Numbered from the stretch's first letter, positions 1 through 9,554 are shown. The stretch is 64,000 nucleotides of DNA from Geminicoccaceae bacterium (GCA_028279345.1 JANQNY010000078.1:1-64000); one strand, 5' to 3'. Notes: generated from the sequence alone by a model not told the origin. Translations and numbers: made by a program.

Positions 1-22
1 CCACGCGACGGGTTGCGCCTGT

Positions 23-98
<76 letters not shown>

Positions 99-129
99 AT
101 CCAACGCCGCCGCACCTCAGAGACCTGGC

Positions 130-1803
130 GTGGCCGGGCGTGCTCGAAAGTCGACGGCGATCTCACAGCTTGCGGACAGGTTGGCAGTCGTCAGGACGGC
201 ACGCGCCGGCGGTTGGGCCACGGCGCTCACGCTCGCGGTGGCCATCTTGCTCATTCTGCCACTCGCGGCCGTGGGTCTCGCCTTCTTCGAGCCATCGGGG
301 CTCGTCTGGCAGCACACCGCCAGTGTGCTGCTACCACGCTATCTCGGAACGACCATCGAGCTCGCCGTCGGCGTGGCACTGCTCACGACGATTTTCGGCA
401 CGGGCGCTGCATGGCTCGTAACCATGTGCCGTTTCCCGGGGCGTCGCTTGATGGAGCTCTTGCTCGTCACGCCCCTGGCGCTGCCGGCTTACGTGCTTGC
501 CTATGTCTATCTCGATCTCTTGAGCCCGTCCGGCCCCATTCGCCAAACCTTGGACGCCCGGTTCGATGTCGATGTGCCGCTCTCGGTTGCTTCCACCGGC
601 GGCGCCACCATGGTGCTCGCGGCGGCGCTGTTTCCCTATGTCTACGTGCTCGCGCGCGCGGCGTTCGTGCAGCGCTCGGGCACCTTCTACGAGATCAGCC
701 GCTCCTTGGGCGTGGGGCCCTGGACGGGCTTCTTCCGGATCAGCCTGCCGCTCGCGCGGCCAGCCATCGTTGCGGGCGTCGCCCTCGTCGTGATGGAGAC
801 GCTTGCCGACTTCGGCGCCGTGATGCTCCTGGGCGTCTCTACCTTCACGACCGGCATCTACCGCGCCTGGTTCTCGATGGGCGATCCGGTCGCCGCCGCC
901 CGGCTGGGCGGCCTCCTCCTCCTGGGCGTCTTTCTTCTCCTCACCTTGGAGCGCCAGGCCCGCTCGGGTGCGGCCTACGCCGAGGCGCGCACCAAACGCG
1001 GCGTGGCGCCCTTCGAGCTTCGCGGCTGGCGGGCGGCCTTGGCGCTCGTCTTCTGCGCGCTCCCGGTGGGCGTCGGCTTCGTCCTCCCGGTGATCAGGCT
1101 CCTCTGGCTCGCGCTCGATCAAGCGGACGCTGGGGCCATCGCGCAGCTCGCACCCCTGATGGCGAACAGCCTGTTTCTGGGCGCCGTCACCGCCACCATC
1201 GCCGTCAAGCTCGCCGTCATCATGGTCTACGCAGCGCGGCGCGGACGGTCACCGCTGGCACGCGCGGGCGTGCGCGTGGCCAGTGTCGGCTACGCCGTGC
1301 CCGGCCCGGTGATCGCCGTCGGCGTGCTCGGACCGGTGGCGGCACTCGACACGGCCCTGGTCGGCACGCTCGGTTTCGTAGGCGTCGAGACCCGCCTGCT
1401 GCTGATCGGCTCGGTAGGTGTCCTCATCTATGCCTACCTGGCGCGGTTCATGACGGTGAGCCTGGGCACCGTAGAGTCGGGCCTCGCCAATGTTCGCCCG
1501 GCGCTCGACGATGCCGCCGCCACGCTGGGCATGGGCTTCGCGGGTCGTCTCTGGCGGGTGCACGTTCCGCTCGCCTGGCCGGCGCTCGCCAGTGCCTTCC
1601 TCCTGGTCGCGGTCGACGTCATCAAGGAATTGCCGGCGACGCTGGTCCTGCGGCCGTTCGATTTCGACACGCTCGCCGTGCGTACCTTCGATCTCGCCCG
1701 CGATGAGCGCTTGGCGGAAGCCGCACTGCCCGCCTTGGCGCTCGCGGTCTTGGGCATCATACCGGTCGTCCTATTGCTAAGGACGATCCACCGGCGCGGG
1801 TGA
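130..1803 (+). CDS. Iron(III)-type ABC transporter permease, two fused permease domains
   Basis: This is an inner-membrane permease of the FbpB/AfuB/ThiP type, in which two binding-protein-dependent permease domains are joined in one chain of about 557 residues and about twelve hydrophobic segments. Each half has an EAA loop that contacts the ATPase: one containing EISRSLGVG..FF..SLPLARPA and one containing DDAAATLGMG..WRVHVPLAWPA. Family members usually import ferric iron. No binding protein or ATPase is visible here; partners probably lie left of the window. The open frame extends back through the tRNA, so the start must be further in; GTG at 130 is used, and TTG at 181 is an alternative. 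Neither has a good ribosome-binding site. Confidence 0.85.
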   Translation: MAGRARKSTAISQLADRLAVVRTARAGGWATALTLAVAILLILPLAAVGLAFFEPSGLVWQHTASVLLPRYLGTTIELAVGVALLTTIFGTGAAWLVTMCRFPGRRLMELLLVTPLALPAYVLAYVYLDLLSPSGPIRQTLDARFDVDVPLSVASTGGATMVLAAALFPYVYVLARAAFVQRSGTFYEISRSLGVGPWTGFFRISLPLARPAIVAGVALVVMETLADFGAVMLLGVSTFTTGIYRAWFSMGDPVAAARLGGLLLLGVFLLLTLERQARSGAAYAEARTKRGVAPFELRGWRAALALVFCALPVGVGFVLPVIRLLWLALDQADAGAIAQLAPLMANSLFLGAVTATIAVKLAVIMVYAARRGRSPLARAGVRVASVGYAVPGPVIAVGVLGPVAALDTALVGTLGFVGVETRLLLIGSVGVLIYAYLARFMTVSLGTVESGLANVRPALDDAAATLGMGFAGRLWRVHVPLAWPALASAFLLVAVDVIKELPATLVLRPFDFDTLAVRTFDLARDERLAEAALPALALAVLGIIPVVLLLRTIHRRG

Positions 1804-1839
1804 CCGCCTGCGCGGACAAGTAAGGGGGGAGCCAAGACC

Positions 1840-2538
1840 ATGACCATCACCGTGGAGCTGCTCGAAGTGCTCAGGGGCGTCGATACGCCGACGATCTGCA
1901 ACGCGTTGGAGGTCATCGACCCGCGTTGGCACGAGCAGGGCTTCACCAGCGAGCCGTTCACCGTGCTCGATCCGGCGCTGCCCCCGATTGTCGGCGTCGC
2001 GCGCACGGCGACCATCTGCGCCCGACGGCCCGCCGAGCAGGACGAAGCCGCCGGCCGCGACCGCCGGCTCCGCTGGTACGAGCGCGTCGCGGCGGACACG
2101 CTGCCGACCATCGCCGTCATCGAGGACGTCGATCGCCCGGCCGGCTTCGGTGCCTTCTGGGGTGAAGTGCAGACAACCGTGCACAAGGGGGTCGGCTGCG
2201 TCGGCGGCATCACCAACGGCTCGATCCGCGATCTGGACGCCGCCGCGCCCGACTTCCAGCTCCTTGCCGGCCGGGTTGGCCCGAGCCACGCCTATGTGCA
2301 TCTGGTCGAGATGGGGGTCGCCGTCACCGTGCACGGCATGACCGTGAAGGAGGGCGACCTCATCCATGCCGACCGCCACGGCGCCGTCGTCGTCCCACCA
2401 CACGCCTTCGACGCACTGCCGGCGATGATCGCCCGCTTGGCGCGCAAGGAGGCCGTCATCCTCGACGCCGCCCGCGCGCCCGGTTTCGACCTCGCGAAGC
2501 TGCGCGAGGCGATGGAGCGGGCGGCCGTTGCCGAATGA
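1840..2538 (+). CDS. RraA-like family protein (HMG/CHA aldolase fold)
   Basis: The 232-residue product belongs to the RraA/dimethylmenaquinone-methyltransferase-like fold, which in bacteria includes 4-hydroxy-4-methyl-2-oxoglutarate aldolases as well as RNase E regulators. The early DTPTICNALE segment, the central GVGCVGGITNGSIRDLD loop with the G-x20-R-D signature, and HADRHGAVVVP near residue 185 are characteristic. The ATG follows a strong AAGGGGGGA ribosome-binding site at 1822-1830. It starts 36 bases after the permease and may be co-transcribed, but nothing links the two functions. Aldolase or lyase activity is the most likely role; the substrate is unknown. Confidence 0.85.
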   Translation: MTITVELLEVLRGVDTPTICNALEVIDPRWHEQGFTSEPFTVLDPALPPIVGVARTATICARRPAEQDEAAGRDRRLRWYERVAADTLPTIAVIEDVDRPAGFGAFWGEVQTTVHKGVGCVGGITNGSIRDLDAAAPDFQLLAGRVGPSHAYVHLVEMGVAVTVHGMTVKEGDLIHADRHGAVVVPPHAFDALPAMIARLARKEAVILDAARAPGFDLAKLREAMERAAVAE

Positions 2539-2784
2539 GACGCGTATCAGGCTACGAGCGCGTGCCGGCCGTTTCCCCAACCGGGATGGCTGCGTGCGCC
2601 GAAGGCGGCTTCTTGCGGTCATCGCGCCGAGGTCCGCGGAACGCTGCTTTGCGCGCAATGCGGACGTCGTGACTGATTGAACAGGCGCCAATCCCACCGA
2701 CGTTCAAAACAGTGCACGGACCGACGAATATGCGTGGTGGTGAAAAGGGGAGCGGTTAGCGCCGCATAAACCCGGAGAGAAACA

Positions 2785-3168
2785 ATGCGTGATCTGGAGA
2801 CCAAAAAATCGAACGTCGTCGCGTTCTATGACCTCATGTTCAATCAATGTGAACCACGTCGTGCGATCGAACTCTATGCCGGATCTGAGTACATTCAGTA
2901 TAATCCGCATGTCGCCACAGGAAAAGAAGGATTCATTGCGTATTTTGAGCGAATGGCAGTGAATTATCCGGGGAAATCGGTCGTTTTCAAACGGGTCATC
3001 GCTGAGGAGGAATTCGTCGTCCTGCATTGTCACCAAATCTGGCCAGGTGGGCTGGAGTATGCCGGCATCGACATTTTTCGTTTAGATGATGCCGGCAAAG
3101 TTGTCGAACACTGGGACGTGCTTCAAGAAATGCCGACCACGAGCGCGCACGACAACGGAATGTTCTGA
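2785..3168 (+). CDS. SnoaL-like / NTF2-fold protein
   Basis: A 127-residue single-domain protein resembling the predicted SnoaL-like aldol-condensation group of the NTF2 superfamily. Typical features are the N-terminal helix with FYDLMFN, the YIQYNPHVATGKEGFIAYF strand-loop segment and the closing DIFRLD..GKVVEHWDVLQ. A GGAGAG ribosome-binding site lies just before the ATG. The coding sequence is clearly poorer in G+C than its neighbours (codons such as AAA, AAT and TAT are common), which suggests recent acquisition. No partner gene gives a hint of substrate. The 246 bases upstream show no other feature. Confidence 0.8.
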   Translation: MRDLETKKSNVVAFYDLMFNQCEPRRAIELYAGSEYIQYNPHVATGKEGFIAYFERMAVNYPGKSVVFKRVIAEEEFVVLHCHQIWPGGLEYAGIDIFRLDDAGKVVEHWDVLQEMPTTSAHDNGMF

Positions 3169-3384
3169 GAGCCAGTTTCGAGCCCATCTGGCCGGCTGAT
3201 AGGCGCCGTTTTCCGCGCCCGGCAACGCCTTTGCGCCTAGGGTCGGGAGACGGGTTGTGTAGAAGCGCCGGGAAGTTCGCATCGTAGCCGTGGACCAACC
3301 GGCGCCGGAGCTCGGCGTGCGGCCTAGGACACGTCGTGTAACGGCGCGAGACGTATCGTGGCGACTTCGCCGCTTGTTGCGACG

Positions 3385-4116
3385 CTACCGCAGCGTCGTC
3401 ACCGTCAGCAGCATCGCCGCTTCGACCAGTTGTTGAGTGGTGCCCAGGACGTCGCCGGTCTGGCCGCCGAACGAGCGCCTCGCGAACCAGGCCCAGGCAC
3501 TTGCGGCGACCAGTGCCGCGAGCAGCAGGACAACCGCTTCTCGCGGGTCCAATAGCAGAAAGGCCAGCAGGACCGGTAGGCCCAGGGCGATCGCCACGCT
3601 CGTTCGGTCGGGCCGGCCGGCGGAGGCGGCGAGGCCGTCGGCGCGGGCTTGGGGTAGGGCCGCCATCAGGCCGACGATAGCGCCGCGCGAGGTGGCGCCG
3701 ACCACCGTGAGCACCGCAAGCTGGGCCACCGGGTCCCAGAGCGACGAGAGCCCGGCGAGACGCGCCAGCATGACGAGGACGAGTGCAAGCGTGCCGAACG
3801 TGCCGATGCGGCTGTCGCGCATAACCTCCAGCCGCCGCGTCCGGTCGTGCGGGCCCAGCGCGTCGGCGCAGTCGGCGAGCCCGTCCTCGTGCAGCGCGCC
3901 GGTGACGACGACGAGAAAGGCCAGGACGAGGATCGCCGCCGGGAACGAGGCCATGCCGGCAAAGGTCAGTGCCCCGAACATGGCCCCCGCGGCCGCGCCG
4001 ATCAGCGCCCCCACCACCGGAAACCACGGCGCTGCATCCGCCAGCCGGGACCCGCCCGAGCTCTTGACCGGCAGCCGCGTGAGAAAGACGAGCGCCGTGT
4101 TGAGACCTTCGCGCAC
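3385..4116 (-). CDS. cobS: Adenosylcobinamide-GDP ribazoletransferase (cobalamin synthase)
   Basis: CobS joins adenosylcobinamide-GDP to alpha-ribazole (phosphate) in the inner membrane, the last assembly step of adenosylcobalamin. The protein is about 243 residues and very hydrophobic, with the family's acidic signature GALHEDGLADCADA near residue 75 followed by R-x-E-V-M-R-D-S-R-I-G-T. The GTG at 4116 is chosen because AGGTGA lies five bases upstream; a GTG at 4134 has no ribosome-binding site. It is divergent from cobT with about 50 bases between the starts, so the two nucleotide-loop genes probably share a control region. Confidence 0.95.
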   Translation of the reverse strand: MREGLNTALVFLTRLPVKSSGGSRLADAAPWFPVVGALIGAAAGAMFGALTFAGMASFPAAILVLAFLVVVTGALHEDGLADCADALGPHDRTRRLEVMRDSRIGTFGTLALVLVMLARLAGLSSLWDPVAQLAVLTVVGATSRGAIVGLMAALPQARADGLAASAGRPDRTSVAIALGLPVLLAFLLLDPREAVVLLLAALVAASAWAWFARRSFGGQTGDVLGTTQQLVEAAMLLTVTTLR

Positions 4117-4167
4117 GTCGTCACCTCGTCCCACCGTTGCTAGGCCGCGGGTCTAGGAGGTTCGCCT

Positions 4168-5181
4168 ATGACTGTCCACGCGACGGCACCACTCGCCGAT
4201 CTGCTCCACAAGCTCCGCCCAGAGGACGTGACGGCGGCGCAAGCCGTTGCGGAGCGCGAGGCGGAACTCACCAAGCCGGCCGGCTCGCTTGGCCGGCTGG
4301 AGGAGCTGACGGCATGGCTCGCAAGCTGGCAGGGCCGCGCTGCGCCGCGCCTGGATCGGGTGCGCGTCGCGGTTTTCGCCGGCAATCACGGTGTCGCGGC
4401 CCGCGGCGTCTCGGCCTTTCCTGCGTCCGTTACCGAGCAGATGGTGCTCAATTTCGAGCGCGGCGGGGCGGCGGTCTGCCAGCTCGCGAAGCTCGCCGGC
4501 GCCGAGCTTCACGTGTGCGCCCTGGACCTCGAGCAGCCGACCGGCGACATCACCCGCGAACCGGCGCTGGACGCCGCAGCCTTTGCCGATGCCGTGGCGG
4601 TCGGCAACGCGGTGGTCGCCGACGACCTCGATCTCCTGGCGATCGGCGAGATGGGCATCGCCAACACGACGGTTGCAGCAGCGGTGGCGGCGAAGCTCTT
4701 GGGCGGCAGCGGCAGCGACTGGGTCGGCCGCGGCACGGGCGTCGACGATGACGGGCTCGCGCGCAAGGCCGCGGCCGTCGACGCGGCGCTCGCGCGCCAC
4801 ACCGAGGTCACCGAGCCGCTCGACGTGTTGCGCTGTCTCGGCGGTAAGGAGCTGGTGGCGATGGCCGCCGCGGTCGCGGCAGCGCGCGCGAGGGGCATCC
4901 CCGTGCTCGTTGACGGCTTCGTGGCAACGGCTGCCGTCCTGGCCCTCGAGCGCCACGCCGCAGGCGCCCTCGAGCACTGCCGCTTGGCCCACCTCTCGGC
5001 GGAGACCGGCCATCGACGGCTCGCCGAGGCAATGGCGCTCCGGCCGCTCCTGGCGCTCGACATGCGGCTCGGCGAGGCCTCCGGGGCGGCGCTGGCCATC
5101 CAGCTCGTGCGCGCTTCGCTCGCCTGCCACCACGGCATGGCGACCTTCGCCGAGGCCGCGGTCGACCAGCGGAACGTGTAA
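4168..5181 (+). CDS. cobT: Nicotinate-nucleotide--dimethylbenzimidazole phosphoribosyltransferase
   Basis: CobT transfers phosphoribose from nicotinate mononucleotide to 5,6-dimethylbenzimidazole, giving alpha-ribazole phosphate for CobS. At 337 residues it is of normal length. Visible family marks are KPAGSLGRLE near residue 36, the VFAGNHGV segment near 69, IGEMGIANTT near 159, and RLGEASGAA with the predicted catalytic glutamate at residue 303. AGGAGG at 4155-4160 precedes the ATG. It is a cytoplasmic enzyme, divergent from cobS. Confidence 0.97.
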   Translation: MTVHATAPLADLLHKLRPEDVTAAQAVAEREAELTKPAGSLGRLEELTAWLASWQGRAAPRLDRVRVAVFAGNHGVAARGVSAFPASVTEQMVLNFERGGAAVCQLAKLAGAELHVCALDLEQPTGDITREPALDAAAFADAVAVGNAVVADDLDLLAIGEMGIANTTVAAAVAAKLLGGSGSDWVGRGTGVDDDGLARKAAAVDAALARHTEVTEPLDVLRCLGGKELVAMAAAVAAARARGIPVLVDGFVATAAVLALERHAAGALEHCRLAHLSAETGHRRLAEAMALRPLLALDMRLGEASGAALAIQLVRASLACHHGMATFAEAAVDQRNV

Positions 5182-5283
5182 CGCCTGACGATTGGGGATG
5201 ACGCAACTCCGCTGCAACGTCCGCCTGTAGTGGGTCGCTAGTCGGGCACGGTGCACCGACCGGCGAGTTGCAGGAGGATCGGC

Positions 5284-5745
5284 ATGCCGAAGATCGACGT
5301 TGCAAGTGTCCCAACGCGCAAAGGCACAAGCTATCCAGCCGAGTTCAACGCAGCCTGCAGCGATCGGTTCAGGCAGCGACTCGGTGACGCCGGCGGGCTC
5401 TCCGATTTCGGCGTCAATTTGACCCTCCTGCCCCCAGGAAACTGGTCGAGCCAACGCCACTGGCACAGCCACGAGGACGAGTTCGTCTATGTGCTCGCGG
5501 GCGAACTCACCCTTGTCGAGGACGGCGGCAAGACGGTGCTGGGTGCCGGCGAGTGCGCCGCATTCCCCAAGAGTACCGGTGACGGCCACCACCTGATCAA
5601 CGCGTCCGACACGGATGCGGTGTATCTGGAAATCGGCTCCCGCCATCCGGACGACCTCACCATGTGCTCGGACATCGACATGAAGAGCGCAAATGCCGAC
5701 GGTCGCTTCGTGCGCAAGGATGGCACGCCCTATCCCGAGCAATGA
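5284..5745 (+). CDS. Cupin-domain protein
   Basis: A 153-residue single cupin. The first cupin motif is seen as HWHSHEDEFVYVLAGELTLVEDGG (conserved H-x-H and E metal ligands) and the second as the ECAAFPKSTGDGHHLINAS stretch. The form matches the small cupins often annotated as transcription-associated or sugar-binding cupins of unknown substrate. The ATG at 5284 is preferred over an upstream one because AGGAGG sits seven bases before it. It follows cobT after about 100 bases and precedes the GFA-family gene. Confidence 0.85.
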   Translation: MPKIDVASVPTRKGTSYPAEFNAACSDRFRQRLGDAGGLSDFGVNLTLLPPGNWSSQRHWHSHEDEFVYVLAGELTLVEDGGKTVLGAGECAAFPKSTGDGHHLINASDTDAVYLEIGSRHPDDLTMCSDIDMKSANADGRFVRKDGTPYPEQ

Positions 5746-5797
5746 CGACGTTGCCACAGCCGGAAGAAGATCGCGGCCAGGTACAGGAGCCCCACAT

Positions 5798-6190
5798 ATG
5801 CGAGGAACCTGCCACTGCACGCGCGTAAGCTGGACGCTGGATACAACGCCCAAATCCGTCACCGCCTGCAACTGCACAATCTGTCGCCGCTACGGTGCTC
5901 TCTGGGCCTACGGCCATATCGGCCATGACATTCACACAGTGGGCGACACGACAGCGTATCGCCGGGCGGATGGAGGGGCGCTCGATTTCCACTTCTGCCC
6001 GAGTTGTGGTTGCCTGACGCACTACGTGGCGACCCGTCCCGGAGACGATGGGCGGCATTGGACGGCCGTCAACCTGCGGATGTCCGAACCCGGGCCCATT
6101 TCTCGCCTGCCGATCGACCATTTCGACGGCCTCGAGAGCTTCGACGACCTGCCCCGAGATGGCCGTTGCGTAGCGGACATGTGGTTTTGA
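5798..6190 (+). CDS. GFA-family zinc protein (CENP-V/GFA domain)
   Basis: A 130-residue protein with the zinc-binding cysteine pattern of the glutathione-dependent formaldehyde-activating (GFA) family: C-H-C near residue 5, C-N-C-x2-C near residue 24 and CPSCGC near residue 67. Only some members handle S-hydroxymethylglutathione and most are uncharacterised, so the formaldehyde link is weak. The start at 5798 follows AGGAG at 5785-5789. It lies about 50 bases after the cupin gene and probably shares its transcript. Confidence 0.85.
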   Translation: MRGTCHCTRVSWTLDTTPKSVTACNCTICRRYGALWAYGHIGHDIHTVGDTTAYRRADGGALDFHFCPSCGCLTHYVATRPGDDGRHWTAVNLRMSEPGPISRLPIDHFDGLESFDDLPRDGRCVADMWF

Positions 6191-6262
6191 GCTTTAGGCG
6201 ACCGCTAAGGCGATGACCAATCGCACCGTCTCCTTGATCGCGTCGGAGCGCTGAGCTCGCGC

Positions 6263-7342
6263 TCAGCCCGCGAGGGCCTGGGCGCGCATCCTGAAGAAGC
6301 GCTCGTCGAAGTCTTGGGCGTAGCGGTTTGCCTGGATGAGGTAGGCGTCGAGGCTCTCGGCGACCTTGGCCGTGACCGGGTTCGTGGCGGCGAGGTCGGC
6401 CATGACGTCCCGGGTGGTGCGCCCGAGGGCGGCGACCACGTCGTCGGGCCAGTAGCGGAGTTCGACACCGTCTTCGAGCAGGGGGCCATAGGAGACGATG
6501 TTGTTGTAGGTGAAGTCGGCGGTCGTCTCAGTGGCGATGGCGGCGGCTGCTGTCTCGACGATCGCCTGAAGGTCGGCCGGCAAGGCTTCGAGGCTCGCCT
6601 GGTTGACGATGATCTCGAGCCCGGCGCCGGGCTCATGGAACGCCGGAACGTAGTAGTAGCGCGCCGCCTCCTGGAGCCCGAAGGCGCGGTCGGTCCAGGG
6701 GCCGACCCACTCGGCCGCGTCGACGGTGCCAGCCATCAGCGATGGCGCGATCTCGCCCGGGGCGATCAGCACGGTGTTGGCGCCAAGCCGCCGCAGCACC
6801 TCCCCGCCCAGGCCGGCGATGCGCATCTTGAGACCATCGAGGTCGGCGACGCTGTTGATCTCCTTGGTGAACCAGCCACCGGCCTGGTTCCGCGAATTAC
6901 CGGCATAGAAGGGGACGACGCCGAAGTCCGCGTAGACCTCGCGCCACAGCTCCATGCCACCGCCCTTGTAGAGCCAGCCCGCGAGCTCGTCCGACGTCAG
7001 GCCGAAGGGCGTCGTCGTGAAATACTGCAGCGCCGGGGCCTTGCCGGCCCAATAGTAGGGCGTGCCGTGGCCGAGGTCGGCGGTGCCCTGTTGGACTGCG
7101 TCGAGGACCTCGAAGGGAGGCACCAGCTCGCCGGCGCCGTACACCGTGATCCTGATCCGGCCGCCGGACATGGCCTCGACCACTTCGGCATAGCGTGTCG
7201 CGTTCACGCCGAGGCCAGGGGTCGTCTTGGGCCAGGGCATCGCCATGTTCCACTCGACCTCGGCGGCGGCGCGCGCGGACCCGCCGGCGGCCGCGGCGAC
7301 CATGCCACCGGTGGTGGCGGCGAGCAGATGGCGTCGATGCAT
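6263..7342 (-). CDS. TRAP transporter substrate-binding protein, DctP family
   Basis: The 359-residue precursor starts with a twin-arginine-like leader (MHRRHLLAATTGG) followed by an alanine-rich stretch, so it is exported to the periplasm. The body follows the DctP fold, with PW-PKTTPGLG near the N terminus and an E-WVGPWTDRAFGLQEAARYYY-x-P-x-FHEPG segment that resembles the TakP/lactate branch binding alpha-keto or hydroxy acids. The ATG is preceded by GGGAGGA. No DctQ or DctM membrane subunit is present in the window, so it is an orphan. It lies 12 bases downstream of cobB on the same strand. Confidence 0.88.
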   Translation of the reverse strand: MHRRHLLAATTGGMVAAAAGGSARAAAEVEWNMAMPWPKTTPGLGVNATRYAEVVEAMSGGRIRITVYGAGELVPPFEVLDAVQQGTADLGHGTPYYWAGKAPALQYFTTTPFGLTSDELAGWLYKGGGMELWREVYADFGVVPFYAGNSRNQAGGWFTKEINSVADLDGLKMRIAGLGGEVLRRLGANTVLIAPGEIAPSLMAGTVDAAEWVGPWTDRAFGLQEAARYYYVPAFHEPGAGLEIIVNQASLEALPADLQAIVETAAAAIATETTADFTYNNIVSYGPLLEDGVELRYWPDDVVAALGRTTRDVMADLAATNPVTAKVAESLDAYLIQANRYAQDFDERFFRMRAQALAG

Positions 7343-7353
7343 GGAATCCTCCC

Positions 7354-8694
7354 TCAGTGAAGAACGCGTGCCGGATGTCGCTCCGGCGCTTGGTCGATGA
7401 GATGCATGAACGAGCCGAACACCGTACCCCGGCACGCGCCCGCAGGCCCCAGCGGACGGCCGGCGGCATCGGCCACGTCGAAGGCCGCCGGCGCGTCGCC
7501 GGGCTCGGTCAGGCGGGCATAGTGGAACTCGTGGCCGCGGTAGGCGGTGCCGGCGTCGCCTAGGAACGTGTTCGTCTTGAGCCGCAGTCGACGATAGCCG
7601 AGGTGTAGGTGCCGATCCGCGAAGCTGGTGACGCTGGGCAAGAGCCCCGCCATCGCATGGCTGGCGCCTTCAGCGTCGATCAACGCCTCGCCCAGGACCA
7701 TGAAGCCGCCGCACTCGCCGTAGATCGTGGCGCCCTGGTCCGCCGCTCGTCGCAGCCCGCCGAGAAAGCCCACCGCTGCGGCCAGCCTGCCGGCATGCAG
7801 CTCCGGATAGCCGCCCGGCAGCACGATCGCATCGGCATCGGCGATGGGCGACTCGTCCGCGAGTGGCGAGAAGCGATGGATCGATGCGCCCGCCTGTCGC
7901 CAGCCGTCGAGCGTCGCCCGGTAGAAGAAGGCGAAGGCGTCATCCTCGGCGAGCGCGATCCGCTGACCGGGCGGCGGCACCAGAAGATCGCCCGCGCCGA
8001 ACGCCGCGAGCGCCAGGGGTTGGGCAAGCTGCTCCAGGCGCTCGAGGTCCAGATGCTCCGCGACGAGGTCGGCCGCCCGCTCGGCCAGGGCGTCCACGTC
8101 GCGCTCGCGGGCCTGGACGAGGCCCAAATGTCGCGCCGGGACCGCCAGTGTTGGGTCCTGGGGCAGGGCACCCAGTCGGCGGCCCGGCAGCACCGCATCG
8201 AGCGCTTGGGCCAGCATTCCCACATGGCGGGCGCCGCCGCTGCGGTTGCAGATGATCCCGGCGATCTCGATGTCGTCGCGATGGTTGACGAAGCCTTGCG
8301 CGAGTGCCGCCACCGATTGGCCCAGGCCCTTGGCGTCGACCACGAGCACGACCGGCAAGCCCAGGAGTGCCGCGACGTCGGCCGTCGAGCCCGAGCCGTC
8401 GGGCGCTCCATCGAACAACCCCATCACGCCCTCGCCGACAAGAATGTCGGCGTTGCTAGCTGCCGCGTCGGCGAGCTGCGCCAAGGTCGACAGGCGCATC
8501 GCCCAGCTATCGAGATTGGGACACGCGACGGCGCCGGCGCGAAGGTGAAAAGCCGGGTCGATGTAGTCGGGGCCGACCTTGAACCCGCCGACGACGAGCC
8601 CGCGGCGCCGGAAGGCGCGAATCAGGCCCAGCGTGATCAGCGTCTTTCCCGACCCCGTTTGCGGGGCGGCGATGACGAAACCCGGCGCGTGCAC
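7354..8694 (-). CDS. cobB: Hydrogenobyrinic/cobyrinic acid a,c-diamide synthase
   Basis: CobB uses ATP and glutamine to amidate the a and c side chains of (hydrogeno)byrinic acid. The 446-residue protein has an N-terminal ATPase domain with the P-loop APQTGSGKT at 10-18 and KVGPDYIDP near 39, and a C-terminal class-I glutamine amidotransferase domain with the nucleophile Cys328 in GECGG. The GTG start is supported by a GGAGGGAGG ribosome-binding site. It is transcribed towards the TRAP gene and divergent from cobK. Confidence 0.96.
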   Translation of the reverse strand: MHAPGFVIAAPQTGSGKTLITLGLIRAFRRRGLVVGGFKVGPDYIDPAFHLRAGAVACPNLDSWAMRLSTLAQLADAAASNADILVGEGVMGLFDGAPDGSGSTADVAALLGLPVVLVVDAKGLGQSVAALAQGFVNHRDDIEIAGIICNRSGGARHVGMLAQALDAVLPGRRLGALPQDPTLAVPARHLGLVQARERDVDALAERAADLVAEHLDLERLEQLAQPLALAAFGAGDLLVPPPGQRIALAEDDAFAFFYRATLDGWRQAGASIHRFSPLADESPIADADAIVLPGGYPELHAGRLAAAVGFLGGLRRAADQGATIYGECGGFMVLGEALIDAEGASHAMAGLLPSVTSFADRHLHLGYRRLRLKTNTFLGDAGTAYRGHEFHYARLTEPGDAPAAFDVADAAGRPLGPAGACRGTVFGSFMHLIDQAPERHPARVLH

Positions 8695-8777
8695 TCTCAG
8701 ACCTCCCTCCGAGGGCCCCCGCTCTAGCGTGCAGTCGCGTGCTTGAACAGCATCCCGCCCGCGGCGACAACGGAGCG

Positions 8778-9554
8778 ATGCATGGAGAGGGATCGACGGC
8801 CTCGACGTCCGCGGTGCTGGTGCTCGGTGGGACCGGCGAGGGGCGAGAGCTGGCGGGGGCGCTCGCCGGACGAAACGATGTCGATGTCACGCTCGCGCTC
8901 GCCGGTGCGACGCGGCGGCCGCGCGCCGTTCGAACGGCGATCCGGATCGGCGGTTTCGGCGGGCCCGAAGGGCTCGCGCGCCATCTGGCGACGAGCAGAA
9001 CCCGAGCGCTGGTGGACGCGACTCATCCCTATGCGGCGACGATGCCCGGCAACGCCGCGGCGGCCGCGCGGATCGCCGACGTCCCCAGGCTGCGGCTCAT
9101 GCGCGAGCCCTGGTGCAGTGATTCCGGTGACCGTTGGCACTCGGCAGCCAACGTAACAGCGGCGGCAGCAATCGCGCGCGGTTTGGGCCGCCGCCCGCTG
9201 GTGACGCTGGGCGCGCGGGGGGCCGGTGGCTTCGCAGCGGACGGGTTCGAGGTGATGTACGTCCGCGCGATCGAGCCGCCGGCAGACCTGCCATCCAGGG
9301 CGCGCTGGATCGAGGCACGGCCGCCCTTCGCCCTCGCCGACGAACGGCAGCTTCTCGCGTCCCTAGCGGTCGACGTCCTGGTCACACGCAATGCCGGAGG
9401 ACCGGCGACGGAGGCCAAGCTGCAGGCCGCGCGTGAGCTCGGGCTTCCGGTCGTCGTGATCGATCGACCGGAACCGCCGGCGGGCCCGCTTGTCACCACC
9501 GTTGCGGAGGCGATCGCGTGGTTCGATCAGGTGCTCGGCTCGCGGCACACATGA
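8778..9554 (+). CDS. cobK: Precorrin-6A reductase
   Basis: CobK reduces precorrin-6A to dihydroprecorrin-6B (precorrin-6B) with NADPH. The roughly 258-residue product begins with [13 protein letters not shown], contains the [14 protein letters not shown] segment near residue 80 and a late [15 protein letters not shown] stretch, all typical of CobK/CbiJ. ATG at 8778 gives normal length; an upstream GTG at 8739 is possible, and neither has a strong ribosome-binding site. It is divergent from cobB, and its 3' end overlaps the 3' end of cobM by 28 bases on the opposite strand. Confidence 0.94.
   Translation: MHGEGSTASTSAVLVLGGTGEGRELAGALAGRNDVDVTLALAGATRRPRAVRTAIRIGGFGGPEGLARHLATSRTRALVDATHPYAATMPGNAAAAARIADVPRLRLMREPWCSDSGDRWHSAANVTAAAAIARGLGRRPLVTLGARGAGGFAADGFEVMYVRAIEPPADLPSRARWIEARPPFALADERQLLASLAVDVLVTRNAGGPATEAKLQAARELGLPVVVIDRPEPPAGPLVTTVAEAIAWFDQVLGSRHT

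Noticed and set aside
4153-5877. Open frame of 574 codons opposite cobT and the cupin gene
   Set aside because: Spans two recognisable genes on the other strand and resembles nothing.
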